Of a DNA stretch of 48,636 bases, positions 8,706 to 16,836 are shown piece by piece (position 1 is the stretch's first letter; each line of letters begins with the position of its first letter). A program made the position numbers and the translations under genes. Source of the stretch: Arthrobacter sp. Edens01. Its GTDB lineage: Bacteria; Actinomycetota; Actinomycetes; Actinomycetales; Micrococcaceae. Where the stretch lies: the NCBI RefSeq assembly GCF_001307035.1, contig NZ_LKIU01000001.1, forward strand, positions 1 to 48,636, written 5' to 3'. The notes under the pieces were generated by a model. The model was not told the DNA's origin, searched no databases, and saw nothing but the letters and a program-made list of their open reading frames with translations.

Positions 8706-9524
8706 ATGACGACTGACGTTACCGCCCGCAATAACGTCCAGGTCCTTGGCAACAGCGAAGGACCGGTTGTCATGTTCGGACACGGCTTCGGCTGCGACCA
8801 GGGAATGTGGCGCAGGGTCCTTCCTTACTTCACGGCGGATTACCGGGTGGTGCTTTTCGACCATGTGGGGGCCGGCGGTTCCGATAAGGGAGCGTACAAC
8901 CCGGCCAAGTACTCCTCCCTCGAGGGATATGTGGAGGACCTCCTGGAGATTTGCGCCGAACTGGATCTGAGGGAAGTCACATTCGTTGGGCACAGCGTCA
9001 GCGCCATGATGGCCGTTGCAGCCGGCGCGGCCGATCCTGCAAGGTTCGCAAACCTGGTCCTGCTCGCGTCATCACCGAGTTATATGGACCGTCCGGAGGA
9101 TGGTTACAGGGGAGGCTTCACCTCAGCGGACATCGACGAGCTGCTCACTTCCCTGGATGCGAACTATATTGTGTGGGCCGCTGCCATGGCCCCCATGATC
9201 ATGGGCAATCCCGGCAGCCCGGAACTCCACAATGAGCTTGAAGGCAGCTTCTGCCGCCTTGACCCCGCGGTGGCCCGGGACTTTGCCCGGGTCTCGTTCT
9301 GTTCCGATGTCCGCGGACAGCTGCCGGAAGTCAAAGTCCGCTCGCTCATCCTGCAGTGTTCCCAGGATCTGCTGGCGCCGCCTCATATCGGCGTCTACAC
9401 CCGTGACCTCATGCCGGAGGCGACGTTGGTGCAGCTGCACGCCACCGGCCATCTTCCGCACGTCAGCGCACCCGCAGAAACCGCGACAGCGATTCTCGCC
9501 TTCCTCGCCGGGACACCGCTGTGA
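8706..9524 (+). CDS. rsbQ: RsbQ-type alpha/beta hydrolase (signalling hydrolase)
   Basis: 272 residues, almost the length of B. subtilis RsbQ (269). The catalytic triad is S97 (GHSVSAM), D221 (QCSQDLLAPP) and H249 (TGHLPHVS), near the known S96-D219-H247. Other RsbQ-like segments are HGFGCDQGMW, SSLEGYVEDLLEIC and ARDFARVSFCSD. RsbQ activates the PAS-phosphatase RsbP by handling an unidentified small hydrophobic molecule, and plant KAI2/D14 hormone receptors share this fold. The stop overlaps the GTG start of a PAS histidine kinase gene (GTGA), so the partner here is probably that kinase rather than a PP2C phosphatase. ATG 8706 is chosen from alignment to RsbQ. Confidence 0.9.
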   Translation: MTTDVTARNNVQVLGNSEGPVVMFGHGFGCDQGMWRRVLPYFTADYRVVLFDHVGAGGSDKGAYNPAKYSSLEGYVEDLLEICAELDLREVTFVGHSVSAMMAVAAGAADPARFANLVLLASSPSYMDRPEDGYRGGFTSADIDELLTSLDANYIVWAAAMAPMIMGNPGSPELHNELEGSFCRLDPAVARDFARVSFCSDVRGQLPEVKVRSLILQCSQDLLAPPHIGVYTRDLMPEATLVQLHATGHLPHVSAPAETATAILAFLAGTPL

Positions 9525-11113
9525 CGGATGGAACCGGCACGGAGCTGCCTCAGCCTGCCATGGACCTGGATTACCGGGAGCTTTTCCATGGCTCCCCCTC
9601 CGGGTATCTGGTGACCCTGGATGACGGCACCATCGTCGAAGCAAACGCCACGTTCGCCAACTGGATCGGCCACCCACGTGAGGAGCTGGTGGGCACCAGC
9701 CTGCTGTCCCTGCTTCCGGTGGGCGACCGGATCGTCTATTCAACGCATGCGTTGCCCCAGTTGGGCGTTGGGCGGTCCTTCGCCGAGCTTGCGGTCGACT
9801 TTGTCAGCGCGGACGGCACCCGCCTGCCGGCGCTCATCTCCGCCACCCGCCACCCTGCCGAAGGCTCCAGGCCTGCGGTGGACCGCGTCGTCGTCTTCAA
9901 CGCACACGAACGGCGCCTGTACGAACGTGAACTTGTCACGGCACTGCGTGCTGCCGAACGGGCAGAATCGGCCCGTGCAAGCGCGGAGGCGGACGTACTG
10001 GAGAAGCAGCGTGCCCTGCGGGAGAAGGACCGTGTGCTGCAGGAAAGCCTGGCTGAAAGCCGCAGGAAGGAATCGCTCCTGCAGACGGTGCTGGACACCG
10101 TTGAGGTTGGCGTTTCCGTGGTGGATGAAGAGGGAAACACCATCCTCACCAACTCCCGGCAGCGTTTCATCCACCGCCGCGCCCTCCCTCCGGGCACGAC
10201 GGAAGCGAACGAGTGCGAGCTGCTCATTTTCGGCCCGGACCGAACGACGCCCCTTCCTGCGGAGATGCGTCCCGTCCGCCGTACTGTCCTGGGCCAGTCC
10301 TTCTCCGACTATCTGGTCTGGTTTGGAACCGGAGAGCAGCAGCGGGCGTTCAGCGTGACCGCGCGGTCCGTGCAGCGCCAGGGCGGTTTCCAGGGGTCCG
10401 TCCTGGCCTTCAGCGACGTCACTGGACTGGTAAACGCAGTCGCGGCCAAGGAGGACTTCGTTGCCAATGTTTCGCATGAGCTGCGCACCCCGCTGACGTC
10501 CATCATGGGTTACCTGGACCTGGCGCTGGAAGAAGAAGACAAGATGCCCGCCTACGTCGCGACGTCCCTGCGCGTCGCACAGCGTAACTCGGAGAAACTC
10601 CTGGAGCTGGTCTCCGACCTGCTGTCCGCCGCCGCCGGCCCCAGCAGCATCGAACGGGCGCCGGCCGACCTAGCGGAACTGCTCCGCAGTGCCCTCACCT
10701 CTGCGGCACCCCAGGCAGAGATCAGCAAGGTCCAGCTTGTTGCGGACTTCCCCGGGAGCCTGCCCGCGGTGCTGGATCCGCAGCGGGTAGGGCAGGTCAT
10801 CGACAATTTGCTGTCCAACGCGGTCAAGTACTCCCCCGACGGCGGCCGGGTCACCGTGCGGGCGTGGGACAGCGCCGACACCGTGGAGTTCGAGGTCGCC
10901 GACACCGGGATCGGCATGACCGAAGCGGAGCAGTCCGAGGTCTTCACCAAGTTCTTCCGGTCGGGCACCAGCCGCAAGGCAGCCATTCCGGGGGTCGGCC
11001 TGGGCCTGGTCATCAGCAAGAACATCGTTGATGCCCACGGCGGCACAATCACCCTCAGCAGCGAGGCGGGAAAGGGCACCGTTTTCCGCGTCCGGCTCCC
11101 CAAGCTCGCGTAA
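9521..11113 (+). CDS. PAS-PAS sensor histidine kinase coupled to RsbQ homologue
   Basis: 530 residues, no transmembrane segment, so cytoplasmic. Order: PAS1 (about 18-130, with GYLVTLDDGTIVEANATFANWIG), a charged coiled coil (about 130-195), PAS2 (about 195-305), HisKA with H319 in VSHELRTPLTSIMGY, then the ATPase domain with N box DNLLSNAVKYSPDGG, DTGIGM, FTKFFRSG and GVGLGLVISK. It should autophosphorylate at H319 and pass phosphate to a response regulator, but none is adjacent, so its target lies elsewhere. The GTG start overlaps the rsbQ stop by four bases. In B. subtilis the RsbQ signal is sensed through the PAS domain of RsbP; by analogy PAS1 probably receives it here. Confidence 0.93.
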   Translation: MTDGTGTELPQPAMDLDYRELFHGSPSGYLVTLDDGTIVEANATFANWIGHPREELVGTSLLSLLPVGDRIVYSTHALPQLGVGRSFAELAVDFVSADGTRLPALISATRHPAEGSRPAVDRVVVFNAHERRLYERELVTALRAAERAESARASAEADVLEKQRALREKDRVLQESLAESRRKESLLQTVLDTVEVGVSVVDEEGNTILTNSRQRFIHRRALPPGTTEANECELLIFGPDRTTPLPAEMRPVRRTVLGQSFSDYLVWFGTGEQQRAFSVTARSVQRQGGFQGSVLAFSDVTGLVNAVAAKEDFVANVSHELRTPLTSIMGYLDLALEEEDKMPAYVATSLRVAQRNSEKLLELVSDLLSAAAGPSSIERAPADLAELLRSALTSAAPQAEISKVQLVADFPGSLPAVLDPQRVGQVIDNLLSNAVKYSPDGGRVTVRAWDSADTVEFEVADTGIGMTEAEQSEVFTKFFRSGTSRKAAIPGVGLGLVISKNIVDAHGGTITLSSEAGKGTVFRVRLPKLA

Positions 11114-11259
11114 TCGGGGCGGAGCGGCGATTTTGTACCGTTTTGGTCCATGTGAAAACATGAAGAAAGAGCCAATTTCCGTGGTTCTTAGGCCTGCCGC
11201 CGATGCGCAGGCAACCGCGACGCAGCCCCTCCCGGGCCGCACAGAGAACTGGTAGCAGC

Positions 11260-11733
11260 ATGGACGGCATCTCTACTGCCCGGAGGGTACTCCGGAGGCT
11301 GGGTTCGTTCTCCTTTGTGGGGACCGTGGCCTTTTTGGTGGACATCGGCCTGTTCAACCTGCTGGTCTCCACGGTGCTGGACGACAATCCCATTTCCGCC
11401 AAGATCGTCTCCGTCGTTGTGGCCACCACGATCTCCTGGCTGGGCAGCCGCTACCTCACCTTCCGCAGGACCCGCGGCCGGAGCGTGCGTTCGGAGACCA
11501 TCCTCTTCGCGCTGACGAACCTGATCGGGCTGGGCATCGCCACCGGCTGCCTGTTCGTCTCCCACTACGTCCTCGGATTCACCAGCCAGTTCGCCGACAA
11601 CATCTCCGGCAACGTCATCGGTGTCCTGCTCGGCAACGTCTTCCGTTACTTCGCCTACCGGTACATCGTGTTCACGGAGCCGAGGGGCAGCGTGGGCAGC
11701 CCCGCGCGCGAAGACGCAGAACTGCCCCGCTAA
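11260..11733 (+). CDS. GtrA-like membrane protein
   Basis: 157 residues with four hydrophobic segments (about 16-36, 45-62, 80-100, 110-132), the standard GtrA topology. LGSFSFVGTVAFLVDIGLFNLL at the N terminus and GNVFRYFAYRYIVF at the end are typical. Family members flip or pass lipid-linked sugars for cell-surface glycosylation; no glycosyltransferase gene is adjacent, so the pathway is unknown. ATG 11260 is selected because the upstream in-frame codons are charged and unlike the family; only a weak ribosome site is seen. The gene ends two bases before the stop of the convergent SDR gene. Confidence 0.88.
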   Translation: MDGISTARRVLRRLGSFSFVGTVAFLVDIGLFNLLVSTVLDDNPISAKIVSVVVATTISWLGSRYLTFRRTRGRSVRSETILFALTNLIGLGIATGCLFVSHYVLGFTSQFADNISGNVIGVLLGNVFRYFAYRYIVFTEPRGSVGSPAREDAELPR

Positions 11734-11735
11734 CC

Positions 11736-12572
11736 TCACATGGCAGGCGGTTCCGGCGACCCCGGGGCCTGGCTTGGCATGGACGGCCCCGGAGGCGACG
11801 ACGGCGCCTGGCCCGGTTCAGAGCTCAGCACTGTCACCTCGTACCGTGCCAGCCCGGCGGTCTCTCCGCCGTCGGCCACGAACTCGGCGCCCGTGGAGAA
11901 GCTGGATTCATCGCTGGCGAGGAACAGGACCAGGTTCGCGATTTCTTCCGGCTCGCCCCTGCGGTGCAGCGCCACATGTTCCTGCCCGCCTTCCAGTCCC
12001 TCTGTCATGGGTGTACGGATGGCACCCGGGTGCACTGAATTGACCCGGATTCCGTAGGGACCGAGATCAATCGCAACAGACTTAGTCAGCCCGCGCACCC
12101 CGTATTTGGCGGCTGTGTATCCCGGCAGGTCCTTGTACCCCTGCAGCCCGGCTGTGGAGGAAATGTTGATGATGGATGCCCCCGCGGAGCGCTTCATTGG
12201 TTCCACCACGGCCTTGATGCCCAGGAATACGCCGGTGAGGTTGATTCCGATGATCGTGTTCCACTGCTCCAGCGTGTAGTCCTCGATGCTGCCGAAATTC
12301 GCTATGCCGGCGTTGTTCACCAGAACGTCAAGGCCACCAAACCGCTCTTCCGCTTTCCGGACGGCCGCCGCCCAGTCGTCGGGGCTGGTGACATCCAGGT
12401 GGACGAAAGCCGTTGCCGCACCCAGGGAATCAGCAAGCGCCCGGCCCTCGTCGTCGAGCACGTCTCCGATGACCACCTGTGCACCCTCCTCCACCAGCCG
12501 GCGCACCACGGCCGCCCCGATGCCCCGCGAACCCCCGCTGACCAAGACCGTCTTGCCGCTGACCCGTCCCAT
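11736..12572 (-). CDS. SDR family oxidoreductase
   Basis: 278 residues of a classical short-chain dehydrogenase: NAD(P)-binding VSGGSRGIGAAVV at residues 10-22, the NNAG motif, and YTAAK (about 152-156) as the catalytic Tyr/Lys. The pattern resembles 3-alpha/20-beta-hydroxysteroid dehydrogenase-type enzymes, but the substrate is unknown. ATG 12572 is certain, with AAGGAGG 5 bases before it. After the usual end (LVFLASDES...FVADGGETAGL) comes an extra tail of about 35 residues rich in Pro, Ser and Gly, unusual for the family. That tail lies at the convergent junction with the GtrA gene and may come from loss of an earlier stop. Confidence 0.9.
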   Translation of the reverse strand: MGRVSGKTVLVSGGSRGIGAAVVRRLVEEGAQVVIGDVLDDEGRALADSLGAATAFVHLDVTSPDDWAAAVRKAEERFGGLDVLVNNAGIANFGSIEDYTLEQWNTIIGINLTGVFLGIKAVVEPMKRSAGASIINISSTAGLQGYKDLPGYTAAKYGVRGLTKSVAIDLGPYGIRVNSVHPGAIRTPMTEGLEGGQEHVALHRRGEPEEIANLVLFLASDESSFSTGAEFVADGGETAGLARYEVTVLSSEPGQAPSSPPGPSMPSQAPGSPEPPAM

Positions 12573-12674
12573 GGAACCTCCTTGAATTCCGGCCGCAGGG
12601 GCGTCGGTACCCCTGGCAACTGCCGTATGGCACATCCAACTACCCTGTGCCCTGGAAGTCACGAAACTGCCGGC

Positions 12675-13421
12675 TCAGAGGTGGCGGAGGAACCTCTCCG
12701 GTGAACTCAGGAAGGACCGCCAGCTCTCCACCAGGTCAAGATCCTCCCAGGTCCGCCGCCGCAGCCCCCAGGTGCCCACTTCCAGGATCTCTGCCCCGGG
12801 CAGCGCTGCCAGCAGCGGTGAGTGGGTGGACATGATGACCTGTGACCGGCCGTCGGCAAGCAGCCCCTTCAGCACCGAGAGAAGCCTGAGGCAGCCGGAG
12901 AAGGAGAGCGCCGATTCAGGCTCGTCCAGTACCCACAGCCCGCGTCCCCGAAAACGGTCGGCAGCCAGCTCCAGGAACGACTCTCCGTGGGACATTTCGT
13001 GGAAGGGGATGTCTGGCCGGTCCATGCGGGGATTCTCTTCGAGATACGTATAGAAGCCATGCATCGTTTCGGCCCTCAGGAAGTACCCCCTTCGGGTGGT
13101 GCCGACGTTCCGAATCAGCGTCAGGTGGTCCGCCAGGACAGATTCCGTGGCCCGCGTGGAGTGCCGCGCGCCGGTCGACCCGCCTTCTGCTGACAGTCCG
13201 TAGGCAAGGGCAATGGCCTCCACAAGTGTTGACTTCCCTGACCCGTTTTCGCCCACGAGGATGGTTGCAGGCCCCAAGTCGAGGCCGCGGTCCAGGACCT
13301 GGGCCACAGGCGGCAGCACTGCCGGCCAGGTACTGCGCTCCAGAGGGTGGGCGGGGTCTTCCTCCAGTCGGCGGACCGGGAATCTGTGCATGGCCATGCG
13401 CCCCATTGTTACAGCACGCAT
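12675..13421 (-). CDS. Small AAA/ABC-type ATPase (COG3910-like)
   Basis: 248 residues. Walker A GENGSGKST (57-65), an ABC-like signature MSHGESF, Walker B GLWVLDEPES and the H-loop STHSP are all present, so it should bind and hydrolyse ATP. It lacks a membrane domain and a long coiled coil, which separates it from transporters and SMC/RecF proteins. The biological role of this family is not established. The start is uncertain: ATGs at 13421, 13406, 13397 and 13391 are all possible and none has a strong ribosome site. No partner nuclease or toxin gene is adjacent. Confidence 0.82.
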   Translation of the reverse strand: MRAVTMGRMAMHRFPVRRLEEDPAHPLERSTWPAVLPPVAQVLDRGLDLGPATILVGENGSGKSTLVEAIALAYGLSAEGGSTGARHSTRATESVLADHLTLIRNVGTTRRGYFLRAETMHGFYTYLEENPRMDRPDIPFHEMSHGESFLELAADRFRGRGLWVLDEPESALSFSGCLRLLSVLKGLLADGRSQVIMSTHSPLLAALPGAEILEVGTWGLRRRTWEDLDLVESWRSFLSSPERFLRHL

Positions 13422-13507
13422 GGAGCCGGCAGGCGCCGGGACCGGATACCGGATGGACGCTGCCTCGGGTTCCGCCCGGAAACCCGCTGAACTGCCTGCA
13501 GCAGCAC

Positions 13508-13559
13508 AAAGGCCCCCTGCCCGGTCCGGCGTGTAACCGGTACCGGGCCGGAGGCCCTT
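13508..13559 (-). terminator. Terminator of the rhamnose MFS transporter operon
   Basis: On the minus strand an AAGGGCC arm with inner CCCGGT pairs with ACCGGG and GGCCTTT across a short loop, 14 bases after the transporter stop. The distal arm ends in TTT, consistent with a modest intrinsic terminator. Confidence 0.6.
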
Positions 13560-13572
13560 AGCTTTTCTGTGC

Positions 13573-14868
13573 CTAGACTGACTGCTTGGCGGTGTCCGGA
13601 GCGTTGCCGTAACGCTCCGCCTCGATGTCTTCCAGGGTCCGGCCGCGGGTGTTCGGGGCCCACAGGACGCCGATCACCATGGCTGCCACGAGTGCACCGA
13701 TCATGATCATGCCAACGAACGGCACGCCCTGTTCGGCCAGCAGAGTGGGGAACCAGTAGCTGAGCACGCCGACGACGATGCGTGCAACGAAGAACAGCAT
13801 GCCCTGAGCGCTGGCGCGCAGCCGGGTGGGGAACATTTCTGCGGCCCAGAGAGCGTAGAAGGCCTGGGCGCCGATGCCTGCGGAGATACCCCAGAGGGCG
13901 GCGAACAGGATCAGCACCGGCATAGTGACGTGCGCGAAGACCAGCAGCAGCCAGGCAATGATGCCCAGCACGGCTCCGATGCCATAGAGCTTGCGGCGGT
14001 CAACCCGGTCGCCGTACTTCATGAAGCCGAAGTAGGTGGCTACCACGGTGAGGGTCCACAGGAGTACCTGCAGCAGGTTCTGCTGGGTGGCGGATTCGAC
14101 GCCCGCGGTCTCGTAGACGCGCGGCATGAAGATGCCCATCTGGCCGGCAACCAGGTTCCAGAGCGCGTAGACGCCGGTCAGGAACAGCAGGGCCTTGAGG
14201 TTGGTGGCGTTGGTGAGCAGTTCACGGTAGTTCCGGCGCTTGATTCCGCCGGCTTCGGCCGTGCGGCGCTCTTCGTCGGACTTCTTCCAGGTGACAGATT
14301 CCGAAAGGCCCCGGCGAATCCACCAGGTGACAAAGGCGACCACAAAGAGGTGGGCAAAGATGATTCGGCTGCCCGTCAGGCCAAGCGGCACCACGATGGT
14401 GGCGAACAGGAACACCAGTGCCGGGCCAAGCGACCAGGCCAGCTGGGCGGTGCCCACGTGCTTTGCGCGGTGTTCGGCAGGAGCTTCCTCGGCGATGTAG
14501 GTCCAGGCCACCGGTACACCGGCGCCCACGGCGATGCCGGTCAGGATGACGCCGGCAATGAGCATCCAGGGAGCCACGGCGAAAATGACCAGCAGTGTAC
14601 CGAGCATGTAAAGGATGAGGTCATAGGTGTAGATGAACTTCCGGCCGTACCGGTCACCCAGCGGTCCGCCGATGAGTGCGCCAATGGCCGCACCGAACGC
14701 GTTCGCGCTCAGGGCCGCGACGAGTCCCACCAGCAGGTTGCTGAACCCGAAATACTCCTGCCACAGGGACAGGCTGGTGGCCAGTGCGATGATCGAACCG
14801 GCCTCGATGTAGTTGGACATGGACACGGCGATGGTGGCTTTCCATCCGCCGAGCTTCGTGGTGCTCAT
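13573..14868 (-). CDS. MFS transporter, probable L-rhamnose uptake
   Basis: 431 residues with about 12 hydrophobic helices. The sugar-porter-like loop motif GGPLGDRYGRKF lies after helix 2, and RVDRRKLYGIG is its half-repeat. Its gene is downstream of the mutarotase gene, reads away from rhaI-rhaD-rhaB, and ends in a terminator, so L-rhamnose:proton symport is the natural inference. It takes the place of the RhaT or ABC-type rhamnose transporters of other bacteria. The start ATG 14868 is preceded by GAAAGG about 7 bases upstream on the coding strand. It should be co-regulated with rhaM by the LacI protein encoded at 20517. Confidence 0.85.
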   Translation of the reverse strand: MSTTKLGGWKATIAVSMSNYIEAGSIIALATSLSLWQEYFGFSNLLVGLVAALSANAFGAAIGALIGGPLGDRYGRKFIYTYDLILYMLGTLLVIFAVAPWMLIAGVILTGIAVGAGVPVAWTYIAEEAPAEHRAKHVGTAQLAWSLGPALVFLFATIVVPLGLTGSRIIFAHLFVVAFVTWWIRRGLSESVTWKKSDEERRTAEAGGIKRRNYRELLTNATNLKALLFLTGVYALWNLVAGQMGIFMPRVYETAGVESATQQNLLQVLLWTLTVVATYFGFMKYGDRVDRRKLYGIGAVLGIIAWLLLVFAHVTMPVLILFAALWGISAGIGAQAFYALWAAEMFPTRLRASAQGMLFFVARIVVGVLSYWFPTLLAEQGVPFVGMIMIGALVAAMVIGVLWAPNTRGRTLEDIEAERYGNAPDTAKQSV

Positions 14869-14938
14869 GGCGAGCCTTTCTGCAACAGTGAAGAAGGTGC
14901 TGTGAAGCGGGCACGGCTGTGCCCCGGATAAAACTGGG

Positions 14939-15307
14939 TTAGGAGAGGTGGAAGTACTGCGTCAGCGCCTGCGCCGAGGTACCTTCCACGAAGTACTGGG
15001 CCATCTCGGCCTGCCACCGGGTATTGACGGGATGCGCGTCCATGAGCTTTTGGGTGGCTTCGGCGTCTTCCGCCTCAAAGTAGCCCACAACCAGGCCGTC
15101 TTCCGGGCGAAGGAACAGCGAGTAGTTCCGCCATCCGGTCTCGCGCAGCGCGTCCAGCATTTCCGGCCAGACCCGCTGGTGGACCTCGACGTACTCGGCG
15201 AGCCGCTCCGGGCGGATGTGCAGCAGGAAACAGCCGCGCGTGCTGGTGACCCCGGCAGGAAGCTGAACCAGCTCCTGCAGCTCGGCCGTGGCTAGGGGAG
15301 AGCCCAT
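14939..15307 (-). CDS. rhaM: L-rhamnose mutarotase
   Basis: 122 residues. The core RGCFLLHIRPERLAEYVEVHQRVWPEMLDALRETG and the later NYSLFL...YFEAED...W are the RhaM/YiiL family pattern; the enzyme interconverts alpha and beta L-rhamnopyranose before isomerisation. Typical RhaM is 104-112 residues; this one has about 20 additional N-terminal residues. AAGGAG lies about 7 bases before ATG 15307, which supports this start. It is the first gene of the leftward rhamnose transcript, with the transporter 70 bases downstream. Confidence 0.92.
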   Translation of the reverse strand: MGSPLATAELQELVQLPAGVTSTRGCFLLHIRPERLAEYVEVHQRVWPEMLDALRETGWRNYSLFLRPEDGLVVGYFEAEDAEATQKLMDAHPVNTRWQAEMAQYFVEGTSAQALTQYFHLS

Positions 15308-15437
15308 GCATCACTCCTTCGTAATGTGGCGGGTCCGGGAGGACTTCGCACCAGTGGCGGCAGCAGGGGTGGCCACCCCGGGAGGATGTGCCTGCCGAGC
15401 GGATCCTGTGAGGGACCTCTCATGCACTGCCGGACTC

Positions 15438-15465
15438 ATAGTACCCAAAAATTGAGACGTTTCAA
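15438..15465 (-). promoter_or_regulatory. Leftward rha promoter with LacI-type operator
   Basis: On the minus strand TTGAAA (15465-15460) and TACTAT (15443-15438) are separated by 16 bases, a good promoter. The -35 box lies inside the imperfect palindrome ttgagacgtttcaa (15452-15465), which has the central CG of LacI-family operators. A repressor bound there would block transcription of rhaM and the transporter gene. Confidence 0.6.
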
Positions 15466-15509
15466 GAAGTCGTTACTCCCGCTGCCACTGTTCTTTACAG
15501 GGACCACGT

Positions 15510-15554
15510 TTGACCTTCCCAGCATGAACGGCATACTTTGATGAAACGATTCAA
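15510..15554 (+). promoter_or_regulatory. Rightward rha promoter with LacI-type operator
   Basis: TTGACC (15510-15515) and TACTTT (15534-15539) are spaced by 18 bases. The palindrome-like atgaaacgattcaa (15541-15554) covers the expected transcription start. It matches the operator on the leftward promoter (shared core TGAAACG-TTCAA in one orientation), which makes both likely sites of the linked LacI-family regulator. The rest of 15308-15611 shows no gene. Confidence 0.6.
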
Positions 15555-15611
15555 TGCGGTGCCCAGCATGACCCGGTGCCGCCCGCCGGCTACCACAGAG
15601 AAGTGACGCAC

Positions 15612-16778
15612 ATGCCTGTATTCGACGACATCGCCCCCCAGCTGGCCGCACAGGCCATCGAACTCCCGTCCTGGGCCTTCGGCAACTCCGGAACCCGCTT
15701 CAAGGTCTTCTCGACGCCGGGAACTCCGCGTACGGTGCAGGAAAAAATCGCCGACGCCGCCCAGGTTCACCGCTTCACCGGGCTGGCACCGGCCGTCGCG
15801 CTTCACATCCCGTGGGACAAGGTGGACGACTATGCCGCCCTCGCCCGCTACGCAGCAGACCAGGGCGTATCACTGGGCACCATCAACTCCAACACCTTCC
15901 AGGACGAGGAATACAAGTTCGGCTCCCTCACCCACGCTGATCCGGGGGTACGCCGCAAAGCGATCGACCACCACCTGGAGTGCCTGGAGATCATGAACGC
16001 CACCGGGTCCAGGGACCTGAAGATCTGGCTTGCAGACGGCACCAACTACGCCGGGCAGCAGGACATGCGCGGACGCCAGGACCGCCTGGCCGAATCCCTG
16101 GCGGAGATCTACTCCAACCTGGGTTCCGAGCAGCGGCTGGTGCTGGAGTACAAGTTCTTCGAACCGGCTTTCTACCACACCGACGTGCCGGACTGGGGCA
16201 CGGCGTACACCCAGGTCGCCGCGCTGGGCGACCAGGCCAAGGTCTGCCTGGACACCGGCCACCACGCACCGGGCACCAACATTGAGTTCATCGTGATGCA
16301 GCTGCTGCGCCTGGGCAAGCTGGGCTCCTTCGACTTCAACTCCCGCAACTACGCCGACGACGACCTGATTGTCGGAGCCGCAGACCCGTTCCAGCTCTTC
16401 CGGATCATGGTCGAGGTGGTGCGCGGCGGCGGGCTCAACCCGGAAAACGGCGTGGCCTTCATGCTTGACCAGTGCCACAACATCGAAGACAAGATCCCGG
16501 GCCAGATCCGCTCGGTGCTCAATGTCCAGGAAATGACGGCCCGCGCCCTGCTGATCGACGGCGAAGCACTGGCCGCCGCGCAGGCGGCGGGGGATGTCCT
16601 CGGGGCCCACGAAGTCCTCATGGACGCGTTCTACACCGACGTCCGCCCGCAGCTGGCTGCCTGGCGCGAATCCCGCGGCCTGCCGGCCAATCCGATGGCA
16701 GCCTACGCAGCATCCGGGTACCAGCAGCGCATCGCTGAAGAGCGCGTTGGCGGAACCCAGGCTTCCTGGGGCTCCTAA
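15612..16778 (+). CDS. rhaI: L-rhamnose isomerase (RhaI type)
   Basis: 388 residues. Converts L-rhamnose to L-rhamnulose in the cytoplasm. It belongs to the short RhaI group (P. stutzeri type), not to the E. coli RhaA group. VALHIPWDKVDDYAAL, LGTINSNTFQDEEYKFGS, the metal-site VCLDTGHHAPGTNIEF and GSFDFNSRNYADDDL are the main conserved stretches in its TIM-barrel. ATG 15612 is used because the family N terminus begins just after it and AGAGAAG lies upstream; an in-frame start at 15576 would add 12 poorly conserved residues. First gene of the rightward operon, 58 bases before the aldolase gene. Confidence 0.93.
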   Translation: MPVFDDIAPQLAAQAIELPSWAFGNSGTRFKVFSTPGTPRTVQEKIADAAQVHRFTGLAPAVALHIPWDKVDDYAALARYAADQGVSLGTINSNTFQDEEYKFGSLTHADPGVRRKAIDHHLECLEIMNATGSRDLKIWLADGTNYAGQQDMRGRQDRLAESLAEIYSNLGSEQRLVLEYKFFEPAFYHTDVPDWGTAYTQVAALGDQAKVCLDTGHHAPGTNIEFIVMQLLRLGKLGSFDFNSRNYADDDLIVGAADPFQLFRIMVEVVRGGGLNPENGVAFMLDQCHNIEDKIPGQIRSVLNVQEMTARALLIDGEALAAAQAAGDVLGAHEVLMDAFYTDVRPQLAAWRESRGLPANPMAAYAASGYQQRIAEERVGGTQASWGS

Positions 16779-16836
16779 GCCGCCCGCGCCGTCCCGCTCC
16801 CAACGAATTCCACCCACTCCACGAGGAGACTTCCGC

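Noticed and set aside
12675-13421. The small AAA ATPase as part of a defence system
   Set aside because: No nuclease, toxin or effector gene is adjacent; the neighbours are an SDR enzyme and a rhamnose transporter, and stand-alone members of this ATPase group are common.
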